From contig NC_056767.1 of NCBI RefSeq assembly GCF_018687715.1, forward strand, positions 2,604,001 to 2,668,000: DNA of 64,000 bases, given 5' to 3'. The notes under the pieces are model-generated. The model did not search any database, had not been told where the DNA came from, and saw nothing but the letters and a program-made list of their open reading frames with translations. The stretch is from Carya illinoinensis (lineage: Eukaryota > Streptophyta > Magnoliopsida > Fagales > Juglandaceae). How positions within the stretch are numbered: position 1 is the stretch's first letter; each line of letters starts with the position of its first letter. This document shows positions 22,538 through 34,700 of the stretch, piece after piece. The translations under genes were made by a program, and so were the position numbers.

Positions 22538-23566
22538 CTTGGCAACTAACCATCAGTAAGGTATGGGTTTCCACTGTAACCGTGATTGCATCCGCAACGG
22601 TATCCACACCCTTTGGCGCGATCATGACATGTGTTGTTCCCTCCGCATAGGATGTCCGACTTTGCGCGAGCAAATGCACACGTTTCCTCTCGGATCCCCC
22701 AATTAGAGACCGCCGGAAACGTTCTTTTGACCAAGTCTTGACGGTGAAGATATTTGGTGGAGAAACTGAAAGCATCTTTTTTAACAATGAATGGATAGCT
22801 GCAGGGATTGAACTTCCATACTCCTTTATGCCGAGTAAAGCTCCTTGCTTCGAAACTAAAATTCCTCAATCCGTTTGGAATGTTTAACCGGCAACACCCA
22901 ATTCCCGAACGAGACCCATTGACCACATCGTTCTTGTCCTGATAAATAGACATGCAGCCCATGGAGAAGGCTCTATTGTTCCTGGTACCATTAATGTAAG
23001 CAATAGTGTCACAACCAACGGTCACGAACACGTTTTTTGCTCTGAGAAAATGAATCGAAAGGACTTGCGTAATAGAAATATTCATCCTGCGCAAGGGTGC
23101 CCGACTCGTTGTAACATTCATAGACAGGGTTCCCTAAGAACTCAAAATGACCATCGAGGGAAATGGTCAGAAGAACGACCTTTCCACGCATTGGCCGACG
23201 GGTATTGCCGGAGGAATCGTTTGTGCAGTTGACGAAGTAATTTTGATCGAGATAACACCCTTCAGAAGTACCAAATGGATATGAAATTTCAACATCTCCA
23301 CACCGGTCGGTGCAGTTAGGCTTTGCTATTGGAGCTGCTGCTGCTGCAGAAGCTGCCATTTGTGATATTAATATGACACCAACGACCCATGTCATGAAGA
23401 TCACTTGGAAGAGCATCATCCTTGGGAAACACATACCCCCTCTCTCTGTGCTAGGGAGAAAGGTTTCATTTGTTGTGTTCTCAGAAGCATCGCTCCCGAT
23501 AGATAGATGCTGAAGTTTTAATGGGCATGTATTTGGAAGGAAATTAGAAAATCCATGTAAAGCCAT
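22538..23566 (-). pseudogene. WAKL-A exon 1: signal peptide and galacturonan-binding ectodomain, one-base frameshift
   Basis: Starts at ATG 23566. A hydrophobic stretch (VIFMTWVVGVILISQMAASA) serves as signal peptide, then comes the GUB_WAK pattern NCTDRCGDVEISYPFGTSEG. At 23033-23038 a run of six A (minus strand) breaks the frame; the downstream frame (VFVTVGCDTIAYI, SGIGCCRLNIP, CNHGYSGNPYL) resumes one base off. A 4-bp insertion relative to copy C just before the donor creates a TAG at the exon end (after YLTDG). The donor lies at 22537. WAK ectodomains bind pectin in the wall. The run-length change could be a sequencing error, but exon 3 is dead in any case. Confidence 0.85.
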
Positions 23567-23617
23567 GATATGTTTTCTGTGCGCCAGCTGGGAAGATCAC
23601 TTGAATGGCCTCTGGCC

Positions 23618-23629
23618 CCTATATAAAAC
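23618..23629 (-). promoter_or_regulatory. TATA-like element upstream of WAKL-A
   Basis: The minus strand reads GTTTTATATAGG about 55 bp upstream of ATG 23566, a suitable distance for a short leader. Confidence 0.4.
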
Positions 23630-23639
23630 GAGAGGTACT

Positions 23640-25200
23640 TTTCCCTTACAATTTGCCGATCATAGAACAATTAAAGGATAACTATATTTAAGAGGTGTAA
23701 TTCCCAAAGAAAGAAGAGATTATGGGAATGATATCTCCTTGAAGGGGTAGTTTTCCTATCAAGATTTTTTTTTTTTTTGATAGAATTACGTAATATAAGC
23801 GTTTCATTTTTATGATGTATTAATCATGTTATTGATGTGTTGGTTTATTTAAAGAGGCTTATATGTTACATCTAATTTAATAAATTCTACTTACCAAGTC
23901 GTGGACATACTACTTGGTGTTTTGAACTCCATTTATATATAAAGGTTTTCTCATAGTTACTTTCTTGATCTTGTTACGTTATCATTTTTAATGTTAAAGA
24001 AAAATCTCCAATAGCTAGAAAATTGGGGAGTTAGCACTGGTATTGGTTTTTCTATATATATATATATATATATATATATTTAAAATCACATTTTTTAAAG
24101 ATTGATTTTGCATATAAAGAAAAACTTTCACATTGAATGCGTTTTTAAACCAAAGAATAATAAATTATTATTATTTTTCTTAAAATTATTATTTTTATAT
24201 ATTTTACAATTAGCACAATGTGCTCAAAAATACTAATTTCATATATCTAAATATTACCAATTTCATATATTAAAATGACCAATTTTATCAATCAATGTTA
24301 ATATATATTAAAAAATATTTTGTATCATCAACTTAATATAAATTAAAAAAAAAACTTAATATAAATTTTATATATCAAAATTATCTTAATATAAATTTTA
24401 TAAAATTGATTTTAATAGGTAGAAGAGAGAAAAAATAATAAAATAATATTTAGAAAATGAATAATACTTCTTCAAACTTAAAAAAATATTAATCATAATT
24501 CTGTTAAATTTTAAAAATATATAATTTAATATAGATTAATTTAAAAAAAAATATCATATAAATATAAATATTAAGGAGAAGATTTTTTCTTCTCCTTAAT
24601 ACGCTGCCACATTCAATGCAGCAAGAGCAGGATCTCCCGTTGGAATTTCGTGCTGATCTTCCGTGTCGTCAGATTTAATGCAGCTTACTTCCCGTATATT
24701 ATCTGGACGGGGGTGTGCCGGAGTGAAAGCAGTCAAATCAATCTTGTGCCAGTCTTGGGCCCGCTCCTCCTTTTTCAGAGGCCGGACTGCTACATTCAGC
24801 CCTTGGGTTTTGGGCTTTGTTACACGCAGTCGGGAAATACAATTAGCGTGTAATTCGTTGTACGAAATGAATAAAAAAAATTATAAAAAAATATTTTATA
24901 TTCAGGAGGACCTACATGAATTATAAAATGTTATAAAAATAATTTTTTTTTTCATGTAAATTCCGTATTAATTTTTTTTTTACAGCCGACTGCACACCGA
25001 CTGCATTTTCCAACTGCACAGATCATTTCTGTTAACTAAAACACTTGCACGCATACATATAACACCGACTCACCACCATCCCTGCAATTGTATGCAGGCA
25101 GTAATTTGTTCATATAATAGACACGAACATCTTGAAACAACATTATAAATAATTAAACATATATATAATCAAGAAAGACACAAAACCTGAAGAAAACACA
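23640..25200. other. AT-rich intergenic DNA
   Basis: No gene supported. There is a (TA)n run at 24055-24078. Near 24826-25015 GCAGTCGG and CCGACTGC words face each other around an AT-rich core and may mark a MITE. Short plus-strand frames at 24650-24926 have no coding features. Confidence 0.45.
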
Positions 25201-25218
25201 TCAATGCCAGGATTCAGA

Positions 25219-25638
25219 TCACTTGGGCTTCTGACGTGGATGACAGCCACGATTGTAAACCCCTTGACAATCCACTTTATTTTGTCTCTTCACGGGGGGA
25301 ATGCAACGAGAATATTGCGGGTTATCATTGCTTCTCCCACAAGTAATCGTTTTTACTCTCTTCCTGGAGATATCGGTTGTATAACCTTTTCCTTGCTGTC
25401 GAAGAATCCGGCTTATGTAAGGGTTTATCAGCAACTCCAGCTCGAAGTCGTCCTCCACAAGGCATTCGTCAAGGCGGCCGTCGCACCCGAAACTGGTGTT
25501 GCTCTTAACAAGCTGGATGCCGACGGCAGCACCACCACTACAAGAATTAGCACCAAGGAGTAGTAGGATCAGCATCGCAATGAATGCAACAGGGTAATGC
25601 ATCCCTCCCTTTCTGCTGTTGTCGTACACGGCCTCCAT
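25219..25638 (-). CDS. RALF-like secreted peptide precursor, divergent
   Basis: A single-exon 139-codon ORF. The first Met is at 25638, but Met13 (25602) starts a cleaner signal peptide (MHYPVAFIAMLILLLLGANS) and may be the true start. The proregion has GCDGRLDECLVEDDFELELL, like the acidic 'C.G..xEC..EEExxx' segment of rapid alkalinization factor precursors, then NPYISRILRQQ. The C-terminal part holds four Cys (TITCG, YSRC, VDCQG, YNRGCHP) in the spacing and with the 'Y-N-R-G-C' context of RALF mature peptides. RALFs are secreted ligands of FERONIA-type receptors. Odd points: the 'YISY' receptor-binding motif reads YTTD, and the usual RRxL protease site is not evident, so processing and receptor choice may differ. 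The frame is intact. Confidence 0.75.
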   Translation of the reverse strand: MEAVYDNSRKGGMHYPVAFIAMLILLLLGANSCSGGAAVGIQLVKSNTSFGCDGRLDECLVEDDFELELLINPYISRILRQQGKGYTTDISRKRVKTITCGRSNDNPQYSRCIPPVKRQNKVDCQGVYNRGCHPRQKPK

Positions 25639-25639
25639 T

Positions 25640-27090
25640 TCAATACGTACTCCTTAATTTTAATTTTTAACTCACGACCCTCTGTTAGCTGCTGATCTTA
25701 GTAGTACTCCACCACCTACAGCTCCCATTCACTGCATGTGTGCGTACGTTGAGAGGCGCATCTATATATATACACATACACGACCAGCTTTATGAAGGGA
25801 TCGTGGCATATATAGCGCTTTATTCTTTGTTTTTTTTTTGGTAAAAATAAATAATAAAAAATTAGCCACTGATTGTGAACCTTTTTGAAAAGCTATATAT
25901 ATGAATCATTTTTATCATACACGTACTGAAATCGTTCGTATTAATTTTCAGATTGACCGATTGACCAAATTTACTCTCTAAAATTTTCAATAATATTTTA
26001 TAATGTTTTTAAATAGTTATATAAATTGGAAACAAGTAATTATGTAAGTTTCTTCGAACTAATTATAAATAATTATATAATTTGACAATACAATGCGTCA
26101 TTTTAATAGTTTATAAGTGCAAATTAAAAGTCTAAAATAGTAATTGTAGTTTTTAAAACTTATATTTAGTTATTTAAAAAATTTTTTAAAAATTGTGTTC
26201 GTGTTACTTTTGCTTCTCCAAAATTGTAGCATTAGGAAGAATATTTATTTGATTTGTAAAGAAATCTAACAATCTTGATCTACAATTTTGGACAATGATT
26301 TAGAAAGGCAAAGAAATTATAAAACAAAAGTGATATAAAAGAGAAATTCTATTCATCATCTCTACACATCACAAATTATTTTTTTTTTTAATTTTTTTCC
26401 TCAAATTAATTAAATTATTTTACTCATTATATATATATATATATCACACGTTTGATAATAGAGAAAAAAGTGTGATGTACAGTGAATAAAAATAATGAGT
26501 AACAAAGCTCCATCTAGAAAATTAACCCAAAATCAAATAGCTTGCCGTTTACATGATTTACAGTACTTGATCCGCAGGGTCCAATTTTTATTCTGGTTAG
26601 AGTGATTTATCTTCCAATTGATCTCTGTTCTCTGTTTTCGTTTTTGCCTTTTCTCTTTATTCCTTGCTAAAGTGGCTGACAGTTCTCTTTTTCCGTTTTT
26701 GCCTTTGCTCTTTATTCCTTGCTAATGTGGCTGACAATATTAAATGCATGGGGCATGAGGTCCCTTTGGAGGATAAACGAGTGATGAAAAATATTGGAAA
26801 CAAACATGATATATTCACATAATTTTACATGTTGAGAATTTAATTTCAATGACTGTAGATTCAAGGAATAAACAAGATGAACAAAGTTAATCACTGGGAC
26901 TCATGAGTTCAAAGAATTTGAAAATCCAACTTTCATTTGATTGGAATTTGGAAAAATAATTCACAGAAATTTGATTTTTTTTTTTTAATAATGATATATC
27001 AATATGACTACTTGTCAAACTTATTAAAGAAAAAATACAAAAAATATGATTATTTATCAAGATTTTGGAAGACATGTTCGCATTATATAT
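25640..27090. other. Intergenic DNA with a probable MITE and a short tandem duplication
   Basis: No gene. At about 26341-26505, GAAATTCTATTCATCATCTC..ACATCAC faces GTGTGATGTACAGTGAATAAAAAT, the ends of a short AT-rich MITE. At 26636-26738 a segment with GTTTTTGCCTTT.CTCTTTATTCCTTGCTAA.GTGGCTGACA is present twice in tandem. Confidence 0.45.
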
Positions 27091-27143
27091 ATATATTATA
27101 TATATTTTTTTTTTTTTGAGAAAAACAATCCCTATGTATTCAT

Positions 27144-30100
27144 TCATTGAACTATATTCTCACTACAAGACTTCTCTTTACCTATGATACCCCTTATACA
27201 ATCTGGAGCATCCTCTATCCACACAATTTCTGATTGAAAAAATAATACATCTCTAGCTAACACATGTGCAGCCTCATTTGCCTCCCTGAACACAAAACTC
27301 ACACGCCACTTTTTTCTACCCTTCAACAGATTCTTCACATCTTCAATGACACTACCATACCTGGACATGTCCTCTGTCTCAGTATTGACAGCATTCACTA
27401 TATTTTGTGCATCACCTTCGAACCAAACATTGTTAAAATTTAGATCACGGCACACTTCCAGAGCTTTCCTCAAAGCAAAACTCTCAGCAATTGCAGCATC
27501 TGTCATATAATTCATCTGTTCTCCTGTTGCTACCAAAACCTCCCCTTCCTCATCCCTAATGACCACCCCAATACCCACCTTTCCTTCTTTCTTATCAACT
27601 GCCGCATCCCAATTTGCCTTAACAGCTTGCTCTCTTGGTCTGCTCCACCTCACATTCCTCCTCTCTGAGCGTCTGTCATTCCCTTACCTTGCTTTAAGTT
27701 CAATCTGTCATCACCATTGCAAACTCCTCTAACTCTTCTCTGCTAGCCCTTTCCATCATATTTTCCCATAATACTAACAAATCAGTTTCCTCGGATTTCC
27801 ATTTTTGAGTCACCTTTAAAGACTCAGCCCAAACATCTATTGCTGCTGGGCATGACCAGAGTGCATGGCTTGTTGTTTCCTCTTCTGCCTTGCAAATGGG
27901 ACACTTCGAATTGTCAATTATCTTTCTCATTACCAGGTTGCTTCTTGTTGCTAATAAACTCTTCATTGCTCTCCACATGAATAACTTGACTTTTTCCTGA
28001 ATGTTCAGATCCCATATGCTTTGCCATCTATTATCCCCTTCTCTTCTCTTTGAATTTTCACCCTTTGCAACTTCATTCCTGCTCATTTCCAATTGATAAG
28101 CACTCCTAATAGTGAAAAAGCCAGTTGTTGTGCATCCCCATATCAATTTATCCTCTGCATTCGACTTGCTAATTGGAATACTGCAAATCTGCTCCACCTC
28201 TTCTTGCCTGAAGATATTTTTAAGCAACTGTACATCCCATTCTCCATTAGAAACCAGTTCACTGACTCTTGCTCTTTCATCCAGAACAGAAATAGGAGCT
28301 TGAACACAGTGTGTTGATGGTGTTAGTAGCCACTTTTGTTTCCATATCCTTATGCTCTTGTCATTCCCAACCCTCCACCTTAGTCCCTCCTTCAGCAAAT
28401 TTAGTGCTCCCCATACACTTCTCCAAATATATGAAGGTCTATGGCCTAACTTAGCCTCAAGTAAAGAACCTGATCTGTAGTACTTTTCTTTGAAAATATT
28501 TGCCACCAAACTTCTTGGATTCTGAAGGAACCTCCATGCTTGTTTGGCTAGCAATGCCAAGTTGAAACTTTCTAAGTCTCGGAAGCCTAAACCTCCTCTC
28601 CCTTTTGGTCTTCCAAGCTTTTCCCAACAACACCAGTGTATTCCATTAGACTTAGAAGGATTTCCCCACCAAAACTTTGCCATTAAAGAGTTGAGCTCTT
28701 TGTAAAGATTTTTTGGGATTTTGAACACTCTCATAGTATATGTTGGAACTGACTGCAAGACAGCCTTTATCAGCACCTCCTTCCCAGCTAAGGATAGAAA
28801 GGAGTTTTTCCAATTACTTATTCTTTTCCACACCCTTCCTTTGATGCTCCTGAAGGAATTGTACTTCAATTTCCCAACCACTGGTGGCAGCCCTAAATAC
28901 TTCTCATAGCTCCCTCTCATTACATTTCCACCTAGCTCCTTTATCTTCTTCTGCTCTTCTGTTCTTGAATTTGTACTAAAAAACACTGTTGTCTTTTCCT
29001 TGTTTAGGAACTGGCCTAAAGCCTTTTCATATGTTAGAAGCAACTCTTGAATTTTTCCCCCATTCTTTTGCTTTAGCTCTTCCAAATAGAATGCAATCAT
29101 CTGTAAAAAGCAAATGGTTCACTCTAGTTCCATTTCTGGCCAAAGTTACTCCTCTCGTACCACCATTCTTGTCTGACTGATTCAATACTGCACTTAGACC
29201 CTCAGCACATAGTATAAACAAATAAGGGGACAAATGATCCCCTTGCCTCAATCCCCTCCTAGGTAGAAATCTTGACCCAGGCTTCCCATTGATTAGAATT
29301 GAATAGCTCACTGTTGAGACACTTCTCATGATTAAATCAATCCATTTTTTGCAGAATCCCAATTTTCCCATCACAGCTTCCAGATAAACTCACTCAATTC
29401 TGTCATAAGCTTTGGACATGTCCAACTTTATGGCCATGCTCCCCACTTTTTCTTTTTTTTTTTACTTTCATAGAATGAAGCACCTCATAAGCTATCATTA
29501 TATTATCAGTTATTAACCTCCCTCGTATGAAAGCACTTTGGTTTGGTGAGACTACATTATTCATAAATTTCTTCAGCCTATTAGCCAACGCTTTAGACAT
29601 AATCTTGTAAACTACATTACATAGACTAATAGGTCTGTAGTCACTGGCCATTCTTGGTTCTTTCACTTTAGGAATAAGAGCTATGTAGGTATAGTTCATA
29701 GAAGGAATCAGGGAGTTACCATTTAGCCAATCCAGCACTGTTTTGCTCACTTCATCACCTACCACCTGCCAGTACTTTTGGAAAAAACAGGCCCCAAACC
29801 CATCTGGTCCAGGGGATTTTAGTGGAGCCATTTGTTTTATGGCTGCCTCAACCTCTATTCTAGTGAATTGCTTTGTTAAATAGGAGTTCATCTCAGCTGT
29901 CACATAGGTCTCAACCCCCTTCAAGCACTCCTCAATGTCCTCTGAACTTGGCCGAGATGAAGTAAACAGATCCTGAAAGTAGCTATTAAATATCAACTCT
30001 ATCTGAGTATGGTTGGTATGCCTCACATTTTGACCATCAAAAATATACTTAATGCTGTTTGTTTTCCTCCTTTGATTAGCACAGCTGTGAAAAAACTGAG

Positions 30101-31179
30101 TATTACGATCCCCCAGCTTGTACCAGTCCACTTTAGCTCTTTGCCTCCACTTCAAGTCTTCCATCTCTAGACAGACCCCTATCTCAGCTTGAACTTGCTT
30201 GATCTCCTTACTGTTGTGGCAACCTTCATCTTCTTGTAGCTTTTTAAGCAATTCTGTTCTGTCCTTCAGGTCTCTCCTCCTATCATTTTCAATCAATTTA
30301 CTCCACTGCATCAGGGCACCCTTGCTACTTTCTAGCAACCTTTGCAGACCCCTGCCAGACTCTTTATCTGTTACCCTCACCTGCCAAGCTCTCTTTATTA
30401 CTTGCTCACAATCCTCCTCAAGAGACCATTTTGCCTCGTATATGAACAGTCTCTTTCCCCTCCAAACTCTTGCAGGTTCTTGGTTTGTATGTAACAAAAG
30501 TGGTCTGTGATCTGAGCATCTAGCTGCTAACACCTCTACCCATGCTTCTTTATAAATCCCTTTCCATTTCAGATTAGCAACTGCTCTATCCAACCTTTCT
30601 TTTGTAAATGTGTCATCCTCATGCTTATTGCTCCAAGTGTACTTGTCACCTTTCCAACCTAGATCAAAAAGCCCCCCCTCCTCCAATGCTTCTCTGAATC
30701 TCCTCATTTGTCTCTCTTGTCTTTGTTTACCCCCACTTTTCTCATCATTTTGTCAACACCTCATTAAAGTCCCCTATCACACACCAACCCACTCCTTCTG
30801 AAGGTTTCATAGAAGCCAATAGTTGCCAAGATTCAACTCTTAGGCTCGAATTGGGCTGTCCATAGAAACCAGTCAGCAACCATCTCTCCTTCCCTTCCTT
30901 AGTAACCCATGCATTAATATGACTATTAGAGTAGTTCAAAATTTCTACACTCATCGATTGGTCCCAAAGAAGCATCAAGCCTCCTTTCCTCCCCTCTAGT
31001 TCCACCACAAAACAGCCCTCACAATTCACACTTCTTTTTATCCGCTCTCCTCTCCTACTTCTCAGCTTGGTCTCCATCAGGAATAGGACATTTGGCCTCT
31101 TTTCCTTTGCCATCTGGCAAAGGTCTTGAACTGTCCGAGGGTTGCCAAGCCCTCAGCAGTTCCAACTTAGTGTTTTCAT
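27144..31179 (-). pseudogene. LINE ORF2: AP endonuclease, reverse transcriptase, RNase H
   Basis: It starts at ATG 31179 (MKTLSWNC), but the next Arg codon of the family consensus is TGA (31153-31155). The endonuclease part gives GDFNEV (with a shift at about 30750) and SDHRPLL. The RT part (29403-30707, then 29027-29374) has SPGPDGFGACFFQ, DYRPISLCNVVYK, NQSAFI, a shift and a stop near 29.42 kb, GLRQGDHLSPYLF and the catalytic FTDD. The thumb region and Cys/His-rich CPICKAEEETTSHALWSC lie at 27700-29100. A plant-LINE RNase H (NWDAAVDKKEGKVGIGVVIRD, FEGDAQ, REANEAAHVLA) closes it at 27144-27653. Not functional. Confidence 0.92.
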
Positions 31180-31290
31180 AATAATAGGTAGGGCTATTCA
31201 ACAGCCTCCACCTCATTTGAAATCATCTCTTTTCCCTCTCCCCATTGACTTTTGCTCTTTTCCCCTCCCTCTCTTCTCCCTTCCCTCCAC

Positions 31291-31514
31291 TCATATTTTT
31301 AAACATTCTTTTTGATAAACTCGACCCACTTTGATGGTTACCCCTCTCCCCTTGCTCCCTTGCTCCCTTGCTCTTTTCTTCCAAGCACCTTTTGTTATCA
31401 CTTTACCACTTAACACCACACTGCTTCCACCATCCTCATCAGTCACCATTTCCCTCCCCTCCCCTTCCTCGTTTCCCTCCTTCTTCTCCTTATTGCTCTC
31501 TCTATTAGTCTCAG
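31291..31514 (-). pseudogene. LINE ORF1, 3' part beyond the solo LTR
   Basis: Directly past the CTCAG duplication the minus strand continues in frame as a Glu/Lys-rich tail (VLSGKVITKGAWKKRAREQG) and stops at 31291-31293. It is separated from the ORF2 start at 31179 by about 110 bp. The in-frame join supports a single ORF1 before the LTR landed. Confidence 0.7.
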
Positions 31515-34500
31515 TGTGACGCCCCCAAATTCTGTTTGGGATTGGACGGACATTTGAAGCATCGAGACATGTAACACAAGGTTACCTGCCCCCGTTCATG
31601 ACATATAAGATGCAATGTTCCTAACATGCAATGTTCCTAACATGCATCTAACATTATGCAATATTCGCAGCGGATAAATTATTTCTTTAGCAATACTATG
31701 CACCAAATTGAAAATATCCCAAATGCTTAAAACATACTTCATATATAAAGACTCATTGAACAACTAAGATCATAACACTAGTCCAAAATGATTATGATCC
31801 AAAAAGTACTGGAGATGCAACTCCATCGTACAAGTAGTAATTTACGTTAACTACTATATTAACATTGACGTCGCATCGTCGCTCAGTTAACTGTGTCTAG
31901 TTGGTCAGCTCCTGATTCTCCTTCAGGTCCTGTAACAAGATCTACCATTCGGGGGGAATGGTAGTTGGGACTACCACAGTGAGATTTGATTACAAATCTC
32001 AACAAGTTAACAAAAAACTTCTACACAGGCTAATGATGCATGGATGACAGTAAAAGCATAAATGCATAATCAAATTCATAAGTAATTAAAGCATAACTTG
32101 GCATACAACATAGCATAATTGACATAACTTAAATTGAAACATGAACTGAACTTGACTTGACATGAACTTGATCTGAAACTTGACTTAACATGAAAAATAC
32201 ATACTCCACAGTTATTGTGGCCTCATGTATTCTACGTGTAAATACATACTCCACAGTTGTTGTGGCCCCATGTATTTTACACAAACTTGACTTAACATAA
32301 AAAATACATACTCCACAGTTATTGTGGCCCCATGTATTCTACGTGTAAATACATACTCTACAGTTGTTGTGGCCCCATGTATTCTACACATCACAATGCA
32401 ATTAAATACATACTCCACAGTTGTTGTGGCCCCATGTATTCTACATAAACTTGACTTAACATGAAAAATACATACTCCATAGTTGTTGTGGCACCATGTA
32501 TTCTACGTGTAAATACATACTCCACAGTTGTTGTGGCCCCATGCATTCTACACATCACAATGCAGTTAAATACATACTCCACAGTTGTTGTGGCCTCATG
32601 TATTCTACATAAACTTGACTTAACATGAAAAATACATACTCCACAGTTGTTGTGGCCCCATGTATTCTACGTGTAAATACATACTCCACAGTTGTTGTGG
32701 CCCCATGTATTCTACACAAACTTGACTTAACATAACTTGAAATACATGACCAACTTGAGATAAAAACATTTCGTAACATGGCATAACATATAATAGACCA
32801 CATATTTAACATGACATACTTGTAATGTACAGTAATACATGACAGAATATATTATGTAACAGATAAAAATTGATGACAGAATAAATTCTGTATAATAGAC
32901 AATTACATGCTAACTTGGCATGACATGACATATATGATAACACACATATATACACTGTAGTTCCTTTACTTAGCACACATACACAGTAGACTACTAGTAA
33001 GTTAAAAGCTAACTTACCTCGATCTCCGCATTTCTTACAAAACCTTAAACGCGATCACAAGGAACTGTAATTAGTGATTCTAAAAGTTAACACTAAATCA
33101 CTAATAAATTGAAATATAGAAAATACTAACTTAAAGAGTAAAATTTCTATTTTACTCTCTGCATGTAGGAAAATGACCGTTTTATCCATAACTTAAGGAT
33201 TTTGCATACTAACTCCAAAAGTCACCAAAATTTACATGCCTCATGTAAATTTTATCCTCAATTCAAATATCAATTTAGAAAAATTTAAAACTAATCACAA
33301 CTATTAAAACTCCATAGGGTCGAAATTCTCATATGCTATTTCTATTGATTTTTGTTTCCAACTTGTTTTGATCAACCTTTTGATCTATGACTTATAAATA
33401 TGTGATATTCAAACCAAACCATCACATGGTTTAAAAAGATGTCCCAAAACATATATAAGCTTCTAATTCAAGATCACATGGTTAAAAATTAACCAAAACA
33501 TAAATTTAGCCAAGAACATCCACACTTTGGCTTATCTGAATATCTCTTTACATAAAATTTCATATCTTTGAAACTAACATCAAATATCTTCAAAATAATA
33601 ATATAACATGTATATAAGATACTTAGGATCCTCCAATAAAATTATCAAAGTCATTAGAATAGGTTTAGACCACCAAAGAGTTAAACTTTCTCAAAACAGA
33701 AACTGTTTTTCCTCTTCCAGTTTCTAAGTTTCTAAATCTAAGAAAATATTTCATCAAAACCTTTAATCATGCAAATCCTCAACCAATAGTCATATATACA
33801 TGTTAACAATACTCCATAAAAATTTCAGACCAATATCTATCCATTAACTTGGTCATAAACTCCCAACTATAACATATTCTCCAGTTTATCTCCCAGAATG
33901 ACATTTCTATAGTTTACACAATATTTTACTGACCAAATGATCTTCAAATGGGGCAAATAAGATATCCATGTAAACTAGACTTAAAAAGGAACAACTTATA
34001 TGAATGAGACTTTATGATAAAACACTTACAACAGCTTCGAAATGGGCGTGCAAAAGAACTCCTAAAAACTGTCCGAGAGAGAGTGTTTGATAATCTTTTA
34101 TTGGAAGGTGTAAATGAAGATAAGTTCGTGGGTGCTGGCTGAAGATCCTTATGGACGAGATAAGGGAGATGATAAGGCTAGAGTTGAGAGTTGAGTGTGG
34201 TTTTCTCCTACCCAAAATATCTATAAAAGATTATCTCAAAATATTCTATCCAATAATATCTATAAAAATCAGCTCAATATATTTTCCAAATGTGGAGTAG
34301 ACTTAGAAGAGTAAGGTTGCTAAAATCTTTCCATGTGTCCAAATAAAATTTCGCTAACCTAATTTGGATATTACACACTGTGATTTTGAAAACACTGTGC
34401 TTAGTACGTTTACCGAAGTTACTATTCACTCCAAAAATAAACGTAATAAACTTAGTACTGAAAAATCCTAAATATTTAATTAAGCCTATTGGTGTAGACT

Positions 34501-34695
34501 ATAATGTATTCTGACACTTCTAACTATCTCAAATAATTAAAATCGCACTTCGGATACCATAGTAAATAATAACACTAACTATGTAGTTAGACTAAAACCT
34601 ATACGATTAATGGATTCGTGAAAACTTATGGGGTCTTCACGAGGTTCCTAAAGTCAATAGAAATTTTACCGTTAAATTTCTAGCGGGCTGTTACA
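31515..34695. repeat. Solo LTR, 3181 bp, inserted in LINE ORF1
   Basis: Begins TGTGACGCCCCCAAATTC and ends CTAGCGGGCTGTTACA (TG..CA), with the 5-bp duplication CTCAG at 31510-31514 and 34696-34700. The ends do not repeat each other and no gag or pol is inside, so this is one very long LTR or a featureless LTR derivative. LTRs above 3 kb are typical of some Ty3/gypsy chromoviruses (Tekay/Del type), which is inference here. It contains a hairpin-forming tandem array at 32.19-32.72 kb. Confidence 0.8.
32190..32720. repeat. Array of ten hairpin-forming units
   Basis: The word AATACATACTCCACAGTTGT-TGTGGCCCCATGTATT recurs ten times with small changes (at about 32199, 32245, 32306, 32347, 32404, 32466, 32511, 32568, 32628, 32675). 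Each copy has nested inverted repeats, AATACAT/ATGTATT outside and CCACA/TGTGG inside, so each can fold. Units are grouped into a higher-order block separated by AAACTTGACTTAACAT. Confidence 0.95.
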
Positions 34696-34700
34696 CTCAG

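Noticed and set aside
24650..24926. Two overlapping plus-strand frames of 67 and 87 codons
   Set aside because: No domain or signal, the second runs into a poly(A)-rich stretch, and the region looks like MITE sequence.
30199..30510. A 103-codon plus-strand frame, and other plus-strand frames between 28.0 and 31.5 kb
   Set aside because: Opposite-strand shadows of LINE ORF2, which has strong domain evidence.
32212..32812. Three overlapping minus-strand frames of 63-85 codons
   Set aside because: They are translations of the hairpin array, with recurring identical peptides and no other support.
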